From positions 4,898,001 to 4,962,000 of the forward strand of contig NZ_CP126981.1 in NCBI RefSeq assembly GCF_030252325.1: 64,000 nucleotides of DNA, given 5' to 3'. The first letter of the stretch is position 1. Each line of letters starts with the position of its first letter. Both the position numbers and the translations under genes were made by a program. Below the pieces are notes generated by a model. That model had not been told where the DNA came from. It made no database searches and saw only the letters and a list, made by a program, of their open reading frames with translations. The DNA is from Candidatus Mycobacterium wuenschmannii. GTDB taxonomy: Bacteria > Actinomycetota > Actinomycetes > Mycobacteriales > Mycobacteriaceae. Below, in pieces: positions 11,782 to 22,224 of the stretch.

Positions 11782-12585
11782 ATGGAGTCGCGCGCGCCGC
11801 TGGATGCCGCCGCCCTGAGCGACGGTCTCGTGGGACCCGGCCTGCCGTGGCGCGAGCTCGACGTCGTCGCCGAAACCGGCTCCACCAACGCCGATCTGCT
11901 CGCGCGAGCCGAAGCAGGCGCGGACATCGACGGTTCGGTGTTACTCGCCGAATACCAGAGCGCCGGCCGCGGCCGGCATGGTCGCCAGTGGTCGGCGCCT
12001 CCGCGGACTCAGGTCGCGCTGTCGGTCGGGGTGGCGGGTGCCTCGGTACCCCGCCCGGGCTGGGGGTGGTTGACGCTGGCCGTTGGCGTCGCCGTCGCGG
12101 ACGCGTTGGCGGCGGTGGGCGTCGATGCGGGCCTGAAGTGGCCGAACGACGTGCTGGTCGGTGACGGCAAGCTCGCCGGGATCCTCGCCGAGGTGGCCGC
12201 GCCGTCGCCGACGATCGTCGTCGGCCTCGGCCTGAACGTGACGCTGACCGCCGACGAGGCGCCGGACCCGCGGGCCACCTCACTACTGATGCTCGGATCG
12301 CCGGCCACCGATCGAAACGCATTGGTGCGCAGCATACTTCGCGAGATCGCGAGGCGGGTGGAGCAATGGCGAACCGCCGGCGGCGCTGACGCGGCGCTGC
12401 TCGCCGACTACCAGCGGCACAGCCTGACCCTGAACTCCCGGGTGCGGGCGAGCATGCCTGGCGACCGCGAAGTGGTCGGCGTGGCCAACGCGATAGACGA
12501 GACCGGGCGGTTGTGCGTCGACACCGGCGCAGACGTGGTGGCGATATCTGCCGGAGACATCACGCACCTGCGTCCCAGCGTTTAA
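11782..12585 (+). CDS. birA: biotin-protein ligase BirA
   Basis: A 267-residue class I biotin ligase with no N-terminal DNA-binding domain. The biotin/ATP loop is seen as SAGRGRHGRQW, followed by LKWPNDVLVGDGKLAGILAE (catalytic Lys region) and a C-terminal SH3-like part. It attaches biotin to the Lys of carrier domains such as AccA3, encoded 6 kb away. It follows the diguanylate cyclase with a 3-base gap, which suggests a shared transcript. It matches Rv3279c by position and sequence. Confidence 0.95.
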   Translation: MESRAPLDAAALSDGLVGPGLPWRELDVVAETGSTNADLLARAEAGADIDGSVLLAEYQSAGRGRHGRQWSAPPRTQVALSVGVAGASVPRPGWGWLTLAVGVAVADALAAVGVDAGLKWPNDVLVGDGKLAGILAEVAAPSPTIVVGLGLNVTLTADEAPDPRATSLLMLGSPATDRNALVRSILREIARRVEQWRTAGGADAALLADYQRHSLTLNSRVRASMPGDREVVGVANAIDETGRLCVDTGADVVAISAGDITHLRPSV

Positions 12586-12594
12586 AGTGCCAGC

Positions 12595-13113
12595 GTGGGC
12601 TACCCAGACAATGTGTTGGCCGGTGACGAGCAGGTCGTCTTGCATCGTCACCCGCACTGGAAGCGGCTGTTCTGGCCGGTTGCCGTCCTGATCCTGGCCA
12701 GCGCCGCGGCGTCGTTCGGGTGCGCGGTGGTCAACGGCACCGCCTGGGACCACAGCGCCAAGCAGGTGGTGTTCTGGGTCATCGGGGCGGTCTGGCTGGT
12801 GCTGCTCGGGTGGCTGACGCTGTGGCCGTTTTTGGACTGGCTCACAACGCATTTCGTGATCACCGATCGCCGGGTGATGTTCCGGCACGGGGTGCTCAGC
12901 CGCAGCGGCATCGACATTCCACTGGCCCGCATCAACAGCGTGGAATTCCGGCACCGGCTGATCGACCGGATACTGCGCACCGGCACGCTGGTGATCGAGT
13001 CGGCGTCACAAGACCCGTTGGAGTTCCACGACATTCCGCGCGTGGAACAGGTCCACGCGCTGCTGTATCACGAGGTTTTCGACACCCTCGGATCCGAGGA
13101 ATCGCCGAGTTGA
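12595..13113 (+). CDS. PH-like-domain membrane protein (bPH2 type)
   Basis: A 172-residue protein with two transmembrane helices (about residues 23-43 and 60-80) followed by a bacterial PH-like domain. The domain contains the family marker TTHFVITDRRVMFRHGVLSR and the later IPLARINSVEF. It corresponds to M. tuberculosis Rv3278c. Function is unknown. It follows birA by 9 bases from a GTG start, and its last 46 bases overlap the end of the convergent GtrA gene. Confidence 0.88.
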   Translation: MGYPDNVLAGDEQVVLHRHPHWKRLFWPVAVLILASAAASFGCAVVNGTAWDHSAKQVVFWVIGAVWLVLLGWLTLWPFLDWLTTHFVITDRRVMFRHGVLSRSGIDIPLARINSVEFRHRLIDRILRTGTLVIESASQDPLEFHDIPRVEQVHALLYHEVFDTLGSEESPS

Positions 13114-13724
13114 GTCTCCCGGCGGCGTGAGCGCCAGGCCCGCATCAGCGTGACGTTGCCGGACTCTTCGACGTCTTCGAAGACTTCGGCGATGCCGCCC
13201 GCGGTGAGCGCCGACTCCAGCGCCTTGTCGCCGCTGCGCGCCGAGGAGTCCGGGAACACCCAGCGTCGGAACGCCCAGAAGCGGAACGCCATCTGCAGCA
13301 GGTTGCCGATGATGTAGGCGGAGATGAAGTCGGCGATGTTCTCCGCGGTCAGTGACACCGCCGGTACCCGTAGGTTCAGCACGTAGCTGGAGACCCACAG
13401 CGGCGCCATGCTCAGCAGCACGCCGACCCCGCTGAACGCGAAGAACAGCAGCGCCTCGTGGTGACGCTCGCGGCCACCACGGTCGCGGAAGCTCCATTCC
13501 CGGTTCAGGATGTAGGACGCGATCACCGCGACGATGCCGGCGATGACCTTCGCGGTCACCGGCTTGGGCTCCAGGATCGTCAGCTTCAGGGTGTAGAAGA
13601 TCGCCGAGTCGATGACAAACGTCGTCGCGCCGACGATCGCGAACTTGATCAGCTCGTGATGACGCTCGGCGTAGGGGCGGATCGGCCCCGGCAGTCGGGC
13701 GATCGTGGCATCGGCAAAGGACAC
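13068..13724 (-). CDS. GtrA-family membrane protein
   Basis: A 218-residue GtrA-like protein with four transmembrane helices. The family start FAIVGATTFVIDSAIFYTL is at about residues 28-46, and the third and fourth helices are near 93-145. A cytoplasmic tail of about 65 residues is rich in charged residues. GtrA proteins are thought to help move polyprenyl-linked sugars; in mycobacteria a role in cell-wall polysaccharide assembly is proposed. It is syntenic with Rv3277 and divergent from purK. Confidence 0.88.
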   Translation of the reverse strand: MSFADATIARLPGPIRPYAERHHELIKFAIVGATTFVIDSAIFYTLKLTILEPKPVTAKVIAGIVAVIASYILNREWSFRDRGGRERHHEALLFFAFSGVGVLLSMAPLWVSSYVLNLRVPAVSLTAENIADFISAYIIGNLLQMAFRFWAFRRWVFPDSSARSGDKALESALTAGGIAEVFEDVEESGNVTLMRAWRSRRRETQLGDSSDPRVSKTS

Positions 13725-13801
13725 AATGACGGAGTGTACGTACTAGTGGTTAAGGGTGCTCTGTGACTGTGTTCTACGACTCATCTAGCGGCCATGACAC
13801 C

Positions 13802-15000
13802 ATGATTGCCGTGCGGAAGACCCCGAACGCTGCGCCCACGGTCGCCATGGTCGGTGGCGGCCAGCTCGCCCGGATGACCCATCAGGCGGCGATCGCGCTG
13901 GGCCAGACGCTGCGGGTGCTTGCCGAATCGGACGCCGACCCGGCCGCCCAGGTCAGCCCCGACGTGGTGATCGGCTCGCATACCGACCTCGACGCCCTGC
14001 GCCGGGTCGCCGAGGGCGCGACGGTCGTGACATTCGACCACGAGCACGTGCCCTCGGAGCTGCTGGAGAAGTTGGTCGCCGAAGGCATCGATGTGGCGCC
14101 GCCGCCCGAGGCGCTGGTGCACGCGCAGGACAAGATCGTCATGCGGCGACGCCTGGAGGCCCTCGGCGCCCCGGTGCCGCGTCACGCGGCCGTCGAGAAC
14201 GTCGACGAGGTGGAGGCGTTCGCCCAGCTGGTGGGCGGCCCCCTCGTGGTCAAGGCCAGCCGCGGCGGCTACGACGGCCGCGGCGTGCGGATGGCGGCCG
14301 ACGCCGCCGAGGCCCGCGAAATCGCCGGTCAGTATCTGGATTCTGGTGTGCCGGTGCTGCTCGAGGAGCGGGTCGCGATGCGCCGCGAGCTCTCCGCGCT
14401 GGTGGCACGCTCACCGTTCGGACAGGGCGCGGCCTGGCCGGTCGTCGAGACGGTCCAGCGCGACGGCATCTGTGTGACGGTGATCGCGCCGGCCCCGGAC
14501 CTGCCCGACGACGCCGCCGCCGCAGCGCAGCGGCTGGCCCTGGGTCTGGCGGCCGACCTCGGCGTGGTTGGCGTGCTGGCCGTGGAACTGTTCGAGACCG
14601 CCGACGGGCGGTTGCTGGTCAACGAGCTGGCGATGCGCCCGCACAACTCCGGGCACTGGACCATGGATGGCTCGCGGACCAGCCAGTTCGAGCAGCACCT
14701 GCGGGCCGTGCTGGACTACCCGCTCGGCGACACCGACGTGATCGCCCCGGTGACCGTGATGGCCAATGTCCTCGGGGCCGCGCACGCGCCTGCCATGGCG
14801 ATGGACGAGCGGTTGCACCATCTGTTCGCGCGGATGCCCGACGCTCGGGTGCACCTGTACGGCAAGGACGAGCGGCCGGGCCGCAAGATCGGTCACATCA
14901 ACTTTCTCGGTCAGGACGTCGCGGCTCTGCGTGAACGCGGCGACCTGGCGGCACACTGGTTGTCACACGGTGAGTGGACGGACGGATGGGACCCGCACGC

Positions 15001-15004
<4 letters not shown>
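13802..15004 (+). CDS. purK: 5-(carboxyamino)imidazole ribonucleotide synthase PurK
   Basis: A 400-residue ATP-grasp enzyme that carboxylates AIR to N5-CAIR in purine synthesis. The N-terminal [17 protein letters not shown] is the family nucleotide-binding start; [13 protein letters not shown] is the ATP-grasp loop and [18 protein letters not shown] the C-terminal catalytic block. I chose the ATG at 13802, which resembles the M. tuberculosis N-terminus; a GTG at 13763 would add 13 residues. Its TGA overlaps the purE ATG (ATGA). Confidence 0.94.
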
Positions 15005-15516
<512 letters not shown>

Positions 15517-15551
15517 CACCCGCGGTCGGGCAGAAAAGAGGGAGGCCAGCA

Positions 15552-16721
15552 ATGGCGCAGTGGGCCGGAGATTCGTCGTTCGATCTGTTCCAGTTGCCGG
15601 ACGAGCACAACGAGTTGCGGGCGGCGATCCGCGCGTTGGCCGAAAAGGAGATCGCGCCGCACGCCGCCGACGTCGACGAGCAGTCGCGCTTCCCGGAGGA
15701 GGCGCTCAAGGCGCTCAACACGTCCGGCTTCAACGCCGTGCACGTACCCGAGGAGTACGGCGGTCAGGGCGCCGACTCGGTGGCCGCCTGCATCGTGATC
15801 GAGGAGGTGGCGCGCGTCGATGCTTCCGCGTCGCTGATCCCCGCCGTCAACAAGCTGGGCACCATGGGACTCATCCTGCGTGGCTCCGAAGAATTGAAGA
15901 AGAAGGTGCTCCCGACGCTGGCCGAGGACGGCCTGATGGCGTCCTACGCGCTCAGCGAGCGCGAGGCCGGCAGCGACGCGGCGGCGATGAAGACCCGCGC
16001 GAAGGCCGACGGCGACGACTGGATCCTCAACGGCGCCAAAGCGTGGATCACCAACGGCGGCAAGTCATCCTGGTACACCGTGATGGCCGTGACCGACCCC
16101 GACAAGGGCTCAGGCGGCATCTCGTCGTTCATCGTGCACATCGACGACGAGGGCTTCACCATCGGCCCCAAGGAGAAGAAACTCGGCATCAAGGGCTCGC
16201 CGACCACCGAGCTGTACTTCGAGAACTGTCGCATCCCCGGCGACCGGATGATCGGCGACCCGGGCACCGGCTTCAAGACCGCACTGGCGACGCTGGACCA
16301 CACCCGGCCCACGATCGGTGCGCAGGCCGTCGGCATCGCGCAGGGCGCGGTCGACGCCGCGATCGAATACACCAAGGACCGCAAGCAATTCGGCAAATCC
16401 ATCAGCGACTTCCAGGGCGTGCAGTTCATGCTCGCCGACATGGCGATGAAGGTCGAGGCCGCACGGCTGATGGTCTACAACGCCGCCGCCCGCGCCGAGC
16501 GCGGCGAGGGCAACCTCGGCTTCATCTCGGCGGCCTCGAAGTGCTTCGCCTCCGACGTGGCGATGGAGGTCACCACCGACGCGGTACAGCTCTTCGGCGG
16601 CGCCGGATACACCATCGACTTCCCGGTGGAGCGCTTTATGCGCGACGCCAAGATCACCCAGATCTACGAGGGCACCAACCAGATTCAACGCGTAGTGATG
16701 TCGCGCGCGCTGCTGCGCTGA
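15552..16721 (+). CDS. fadE25: acyl-CoA dehydrogenase FadE25
   Basis: A 389-residue flavin acyl-CoA dehydrogenase. The FAD-binding segment YALSEREAGSDAAAMKT and the C-terminal catalytic region IYEGTNQIQRVVMSRALLR are clear; the Glu of YEGT is the usual catalytic base. It corresponds to Rv3274c and is likely active on short or branched acyl-CoA, possibly giving propionyl-CoA for AccD5. It starts 35 bases after purE with a GAGGG-type ribosome binding site. Synteny with M. tuberculosis stops after this gene. Confidence 0.93.
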   Translation: MAQWAGDSSFDLFQLPDEHNELRAAIRALAEKEIAPHAADVDEQSRFPEEALKALNTSGFNAVHVPEEYGGQGADSVAACIVIEEVARVDASASLIPAVNKLGTMGLILRGSEELKKKVLPTLAEDGLMASYALSEREAGSDAAAMKTRAKADGDDWILNGAKAWITNGGKSSWYTVMAVTDPDKGSGGISSFIVHIDDEGFTIGPKEKKLGIKGSPTTELYFENCRIPGDRMIGDPGTGFKTALATLDHTRPTIGAQAVGIAQGAVDAAIEYTKDRKQFGKSISDFQGVQFMLADMAMKVEAARLMVYNAAARAERGEGNLGFISAASKCFASDVAMEVTTDAVQLFGGAGYTIDFPVERFMRDAKITQIYEGTNQIQRVVMSRALLR

Positions 16722-16784
16722 TTCTGGACGAATGTGCAGTTGGCAAGCGTCCGCGTGCCGGTGGCGTTACAGTCGCACTGCATC

Positions 16785-19403
16785 ATGTCCCCTCTGGTGA
16801 ATGCCTTGCTGGAACGCGAGGCGCCATTGGCGCAGCTGACCGCGCCGGCGCGCCGCGTCGCGCGCGGCGGTCCCGGGGAAGTCGTGCTGCTGCGGGGTGA
16901 GGCCGGCGTCGGCAAGACCGCGCTGCTGGCCCGGTTCGCCGATCAACTCGAGCCGCCGCTGCGGGTGCTGCGCGGTTGGTGTGACCCGTTGGGGACACCA
17001 CGCCCGTTGGGTCCGCTGACCGACACGCTGTCGGGCTTGGACGCGGGTGCCGAGGCCGTGTTGGCCGCCGCGGTCGACTCGGGCGACACCGCACGGATCT
17101 ATCGACAATTGTTGGCCGCGTTGGGCAATGGCGGTCGCTGGGTGTGGGTGATAGAAGACGCCCACTGGGCCGACGGCGCCACGCTTGACCTGGTGCGATT
17201 CCTGTCGCGGCGAATCGGCGCGCTGCGCCTGCTGCTGGTGATCTCGTTCCGCGACGACGAATTGACGCCGACCCATCCGCTGGCGGTGACGCTGGGCGAC
17301 CTGTCGAACTGCGACCGTGTGCACCGAATCGAGTTGGCGGCGTTGAGCGTGACGGCGGTCGCGACGCTGGCTGCCGGCAGCGGGGTGAACGCCGCTCAGC
17401 TGCACTCGGTGAGCGGCGGCAACCCGTTCTTCGTCACCGAGGTGCTGGCGGCGGGGCCGACCGCGCTGACACGGGAAGCGTTGCCGCGCAGCCTTTCCGA
17501 GGCGGTCTGTGGCCGACTTGCCAAGCTGTCGGCGCCGGCTCGCGACATCGCGCATGCGGTCGCGGTGTGCGGTCCCCGCACCGACATCACCCTGCTGGAT
17601 CGGATGTGCCCGGGTGCCCGCCCGGCCCTGCATGAATGCCTCGGCGCCGGGGTGCTGGTCGCCGACGGGGACCACATCCGGTTCCGTCACGAGCTGGCCC
17701 GCCGGGCCGGCCGGGCGCAGATTCCCGACTTCGACCGCATCGAGTTGCACCGCCGCGCCCTGACCGTCCTGGCCGAATCGCCGGCCGATCCGAACACGCT
17801 GGCGGCGTTGGCCTTTCACGCCGACGAGGCCGGTGACGACGATGCGGCGGTCCGCTACGCGATTGCCGCGGCCGAGCGGGCCGCGGCACTGGGCGCCAAC
17901 CGGGAGGCGGCGAGCCTCTACGCGCTCGCCCTTCGGCGGGCGGCCGCGACCGACGACGAGCGCGTCGGCTGGCTCGAGCGACACGCCTTCGCGTGCTACC
18001 TGAGCGGGCAGGCCGACCCGGCGGTCGTTTCGCTGCGCGAGGCAATCGAGTTGCGCCGCAAGCTTTCCGACCCGATCGCCGAGGGCGACGACCTGCGTTG
18101 GCTGTCGCGGCTGCTGCAGCCGCTGGGGCGCGCCGCCGAGGCGATCGAGGCCGCGCATGCATCGCTGCGGCTGCTCGAAGGCCTCGGCCCGTCGCCGCAG
18201 TTGGCGTGGTCGCTGATAAACATGGCCCACATCAGTGCGCTCGCCCTGGACCCGTCCTGCGCCGATTACGCCATGCGGGCGCACGCATTGGGCCGCGAAT
18301 TACGTGATGCGGGAGTCGATGTGCGGGCTCGCGGGTACCTGGCGCTCACCACGGTGTTCAGCACCGGCGCCGGCTGGGAGGAGTTGGAAGCGGTCTGGCA
18401 CGAAGCGTTGTCGGCGCCGGGGCTCGAAGAGCACGCCGGGGTGCTCGGCGTGCTGATCTACTGGTACGCGGTGCTGCGCTGCGAATTGGCCCGCGCTGAC
18501 AGCTATGTGGAGCAGGCCATGCGGTTCTGCGACGACCACGACCTCGACATGTTCAGCTCGCTGCTGACGTCGGCGGCCGCGCTGGTCGCGTTGCATCGCG
18601 GCGACTGGGATCTCGCCGCCGCCACCGCGGAGCAGATTCTGACCCGGCCCGAACTCAGCCCGCAGCACCGGATTCTGCCGCTGGTGGCGCTGACCCTGCT
18701 GCGGGCGCGGCGCGGCCAGTCACCGGCGGTCGCGGTGGTGGCCGAGGCCGTCAACGGCGCGGCACCGGGCGATGTGGTGCATCTCGGCGTGGTGTGGGCG
18801 GCGCGGGCCGAGGTGGCCTGGCTGGCCGGCGACGACGAACGGGCCGTCGCAGAGGCCCGCGCAGGGCTGGCCGCGGCCGGTGAGCACGCCGACCCGTGGT
18901 TGCTCGGAAGCCTGCGTCGTTGGATCCATTTGTCCGGCAGGCCGATTGATGCCGTCGAGGGCGACGCGCCCACCCCGTTCGACCTGGAGATCCGCGGCGA
19001 CTGGGCGGCCGCCGCCCGGGAGTGGGCCGACCGCGGCTGCGCCTACGACGCTGCCCTGGCCAGGCTCGGTGGCGACATGCCCGCGGTGAAACAGGCGCTG
19101 GAGACCTTCCGCGATCTCGGCGCCAAGGCCGCCGCGCGGCGCGCCCAGCAGCGGGTGGCCGGCCTGCGCGAGCCGGCACCGCGAACAAGGCAGGCGGACA
19201 AGCTGTCTGACCCGCACGCGCTGACCGGGCGGCAACGCCAGGTCTTCGATCTGCTGGCCGCGGGACTGAGCAACCCGGGGATCGCCGCCGAACTACACAT
19301 CAGCCCCAAGACCGTCGGCCACCATGTCGAGGCGATCCTGGCGAAGCTGGGCGTGCAGAACCGCACCCAGGCGGTCGCGCACGTGTTGCAGCCCGAGTCG
19401 TAG
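16785..19403 (+). CDS. large LuxR-family regulator with AAA-type ATPase (LAL type)
   Basis: An 872-residue regulator. The N-terminal ATPase has a Walker A (GEAGVGKTALL, about residues 40-50) and a Walker B (WVWVIEDAHWAD); the long middle region is helical and TPR-like; the C-terminus is a LuxR helix-turn-helix (LTGRQRQVFDLLAAGLSNPG to KTVGHHVEAILAKLGVQNRT). I prefer the ATG at 16785 to a GTG at 16734. Ligand and targets are unknown. It is the first gene of the accessory block, and its stop directly abuts the stop of the DUF2127 gene. Confidence 0.9.
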   Translation: MSPLVNALLEREAPLAQLTAPARRVARGGPGEVVLLRGEAGVGKTALLARFADQLEPPLRVLRGWCDPLGTPRPLGPLTDTLSGLDAGAEAVLAAAVDSGDTARIYRQLLAALGNGGRWVWVIEDAHWADGATLDLVRFLSRRIGALRLLLVISFRDDELTPTHPLAVTLGDLSNCDRVHRIELAALSVTAVATLAAGSGVNAAQLHSVSGGNPFFVTEVLAAGPTALTREALPRSLSEAVCGRLAKLSAPARDIAHAVAVCGPRTDITLLDRMCPGARPALHECLGAGVLVADGDHIRFRHELARRAGRAQIPDFDRIELHRRALTVLAESPADPNTLAALAFHADEAGDDDAAVRYAIAAAERAAALGANREAASLYALALRRAAATDDERVGWLERHAFACYLSGQADPAVVSLREAIELRRKLSDPIAEGDDLRWLSRLLQPLGRAAEAIEAAHASLRLLEGLGPSPQLAWSLINMAHISALALDPSCADYAMRAHALGRELRDAGVDVRARGYLALTTVFSTGAGWEELEAVWHEALSAPGLEEHAGVLGVLIYWYAVLRCELARADSYVEQAMRFCDDHDLDMFSSLLTSAAALVALHRGDWDLAAATAEQILTRPELSPQHRILPLVALTLLRARRGQSPAVAVVAEAVNGAAPGDVVHLGVVWAARAEVAWLAGDDERAVAEARAGLAAAGEHADPWLLGSLRRWIHLSGRPIDAVEGDAPTPFDLEIRGDWAAAAREWADRGCAYDAALARLGGDMPAVKQALETFRDLGAKAAARRAQQRVAGLREPAPRTRQADKLSDPHALTGRQRQVFDLLAAGLSNPGIAAELHISPKTVGHHVEAILAKLGVQNRTQAVAHVLQPES

Positions 19404-20183
19404 TCAGGCCGTTGCGCCCGAGGCGATTCCGCTCAGCCCTGCGGTCTCGACGCTGAGCAGGCTCTCCGCCTCGTGATCCGCTCGGTAGGCCTTGCCGCCA
19501 CCGTTCAGGCCGAACAGCCGTTTGCTCCACAACAGCCACACCACCGCGACGATATTCACCACCAGCGCGAAAATCCTGAGGGCGGTGATCTTTTCGGTGA
19601 TCTCGTAGATCTCCAACGGCAGGAAGACACTGGTGGCGATCACCGCGAAGTACTCGCCCCAGCGTTGCATCAGCCAGAGCCCGACCGCCTCGATGAGTTC
19701 GATCAGCGCGTAGCCGACCAGGCCGATCGCTATCCACTGCAGCGTCGACGACGACAACGCGAAGGCGTGGGTGATCTGGTGAACGAGCTTCGAATGCTTG
19801 GGATTCCAGCCGATCTGGTCGGCCAGCGGCTTGAGCAACGGCATGTCCTTGTCCAGCACGCGCTGCCAATGCTCGCGTGATCCGCTGAACTTGAGCACAC
19901 CGGCGGCCACCACCAGGAAGATCACCGCACGAAATGCGCGCTCGACGGCGAGCAAACGCATCAACGTGCGGTCGCGCAGGAACCGCCCGCGGGGGATCTC
20001 CGGTGCGGTGTTCGCCGGCCCGCGGCGTCGCGGCGGACCCACCACGAACGTTTCGCACCGCAGGCACCGCCACGCCTCACCCACCGGGGTCTCGACCGTC
20101 AAGCGTTCGCGTAGCTCCGGCTCGTCCGGAGCAAAAGTCGCGTGCCCACGCAATCCGCACGAGCGCAGCGCAAAATCCACCAT
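19404..20183 (-). CDS. DUF2127 membrane protein
   Basis: A 259-residue protein. The N-terminal 50 residues are soluble, with a zinc-ribbon-like CLRC (EAWRCLRCETF) and an upstream Cys, His pair. Four transmembrane helices follow (about 80-98, 140-160, 165-195, 205-225), including the DUF2127 segment VIATSVFLPLEIYEITEKIT. Function is unknown. It ends where the LuxR gene ends and reads away from the PPE gene. Confidence 0.82.
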   Translation of the reverse strand: MVDFALRSCGLRGHATFAPDEPELRERLTVETPVGEAWRCLRCETFVVGPPRRRGPANTAPEIPRGRFLRDRTLMRLLAVERAFRAVIFLVVAAGVLKFSGSREHWQRVLDKDMPLLKPLADQIGWNPKHSKLVHQITHAFALSSSTLQWIAIGLVGYALIELIEAVGLWLMQRWGEYFAVIATSVFLPLEIYEITEKITALRIFALVVNIVAVVWLLWSKRLFGLNGGGKAYRADHEAESLLSVETAGLSGIASGATA

Positions 20184-20218
20184 GGCTGCACGCTACAGCG
20201 ACCTGCCGCCCGGCGGCC

Positions 20219-21927
20219 TCAGTCGACGTCCGGGTTCCACGTCCCCGGCAGCATGGGCACCGTCGAGTCGCCGCCGTACTGGTCCCTGGTCAGCGTGGCC
20301 AACCCGCCCGGTTCGGTCGTGCCCGCGCGGGCGGCGCTGCCGGCGAACCCGAGCGGGCCGGCGCCGCTGTCCGACGCGGTCACCGTCAGATCCTGGTCGA
20401 TATCCATGTACTCGTAGCCGCGGCCGATCATGGTGGCCTTCGAACGCCGGCGACGCTGCACCGGCTGCTTGTCCTCGAGAGCCGCTGCCGCAGCGGGTAT
20501 TTCGGCATCGTCGACGGCGGTCTCGGCGACGCGCTTGCTGGCACCCCTCGCGGCCTGGGAGGCGAGGCCAAGGTCGCCGACCATGTACATGTACGCGGGC
20601 ATCGTCACGCCCGTCGGGCCCGCCGGCGTGGGTGGGGAGGCGGCGTGGGCGCCGTGACCGGGGCGTGCGCCACCGTCACGGGGGCGGCCGCGGGGGCCAT
20701 CGGTGCGGGCGCGGGCGGCGGCGGCGGGGTAGGGGCCATCGCGAAGGCGGGAGCCAAGATCGGCGCGGTGGGCGGCGGCACCAGACCCGCCAGGCCGGCC
20801 AGGCCCGCGAGTCCCGCCAGCCCGGCCGGGGCGGCGGCCAGCGGAACCAGGGCGGCCGTGGCCGGCAGCAGGGCGGGCAGCAGTGGGATCAGCGTCGATT
20901 CGAGGATGTAGTGCAACACCTGGATGGTGTTGCCGATCGTCGACCCGACGATCTCGACCAGCGCCAACGGTGCCACCAGGATCAACGCCTGCGGATTGAC
21001 CGCGGCGGTGTAGACGATCGCCAGCAGGTCATCGATGATGACGATGCTGGTGAAGGCGATGTAGGACCCCGGATCCAGCGGTACCGACAGCACGTAGGCG
21101 AGGCTGAACGGATTGAGGTAGCTCAGCGGGTTGCCGGTGTAGGCCAGCCACGACCCCGGTACCCCGATCGGCGGCAACCAGGACGGGTCGAGTCCCTGAA
21201 GCCACGCGCCAATGGGGTCGTTGACCCCGGTGTAGCCGATCTGGTTGAAGAAGTCGAGTAGCTGCTGGTAGAGCGGGAAGTCGCCGGTGTTCGGGTACGG
21301 CGGCTGCGGGAACAGGCCTTCCAGATATTGCTGCAGTTGGGTGAACCACGCTGGCGGCGCCGACGGAGTCGTGGCATCGGCCGCCGAGGCCTTCATGATC
21401 ACCGGTGCGGGTTGCGAGTGCGGCGCCGCCGCGACCGCCGCGTCCGAGACGCCCTCGTAGGTGGCCATCACCGTCGCGGCCTGCACCCACATCCGGACGT
21501 AGTCGGCCTCGTTGAGTGCGATCGGAATCGTATTGATGCCAAAGAAATTCGTCGCCGACAACACCGCATGCGTGGTGTGGTTGGCGGCCAGTTCGCCCAG
21601 GGTCGGCATCGCGGCCAGCGCGGCGGTGTAGGCGGCTGCCGCGGTCTCCTGCTCGGCGGCGATCGCGGCGCTGTTCGCGCTCTCCTGCGCCAGCCACGCC
21701 AGGTACGGTGCGTGCGTCGCCGCGTAGGACTCGGCGCTCGGGCCCTCCCAGCCGCCGGCCAGTACGCCGTCCAGCACCGCGGTCAGTTCGGCCGCGGCCT
21801 CGGTGTATTCGGTGCTCAACGTCGTCCAGGCCTGCGCGGCCGCGAGCAGCGACGCCGGCCCCGGCCCGCTGCTGAGCAGCGTCGAGTGCACCTCAGGTGG
21901 CGCCGCCATCCAGATCGGGGCGGTCAT
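20219..21927 (-). pseudogene. PPE-PPW family protein gene with a -1 frameshift, under a cobalamin riboswitch
   Basis: The first frame (21927 to 20605, 440 residues) starts [18 protein letters not shown], a classic PPE domain with the WEGPSA motif. It continues into a hydrophobic middle and a Pro/Ala-rich region, then ends in the unlike sequence HPRRRARRA. The -1 frame (to 20219) carries the missing end: MPAYMYMVGDLGL, the basic RRRRRSKATMIGRGYEYMD, and a PPW signature (GFAGS then PMLPGTW). Joining the frames at the C-run near 20628-20640 reads smoothly. One base is therefore missing, by real mutation, assembly error or rarely programmed slippage. PPE proteins sit in or near the mycomembrane, and several act as nutrient channels. 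With its riboswitch this one is a candidate corrinoid or cobalt entry protein. No PE partner is adjacent. Confidence 0.85.
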
Positions 21928-22007
21928 TTTCGGCCGCCGAGAAGTGAAGTCAACAACCGCGCCATGGGAGACCCTCGCTCTCGGGGTCGACCGCCCCGGG
22001 TTGCAGG

Positions 22008-22160
22008 ATGCGAGGACGTGAGTCTCCTGGCTCTCGGATCGCTGCTTGCCTCGCCTTCCGGCCGGGTGGCCGTGGCTGGTGAGGGTCGCTCCCCGATGAC
22101 AGTGGCGGGACCGCGCCGGATTTGCACCGGCTTCCTCTGTCGTCATCGCCTAACGGGATG
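22008..22160 (-). ncRNA. cobalamin riboswitch upstream of the PPE gene
   Basis: On the minus strand the region reads as a cobalamin (B12) riboswitch: GAAGCCGGTGCAAATCCGG, then CGGTCCCGCCACTGTCA (B12 box; 22097-22106 on the plus strand reads TGACAGTGGC), a variable GC-rich arm, and the closing GAGCCAGGAGACTCACG near 22011-22027. Between it and the PPE ATG at 21927 lies a hairpin (CGGGG, 7 bases, CCCCG) that is nearly identical in the second copy and probably acts as the expression platform. M. tuberculosis PPE2 is also preceded by a B12 riboswitch. Boundaries are approximate. Confidence 0.9.
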
Positions 22161-22224
22161 ATTTTGCCACACCGGCGCCGGTATCGCGGCCAATGTACGG
22201 TGACTCCGTGACGGGCAAGCCGAC

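Noticed and set aside
21928-22146. N-terminal extension of the PPE frame into the riboswitch
   Set aside because: The translated part is non-PPE sequence over a conserved RNA; the PPE start [14 protein letters not shown] is clear at 21927.
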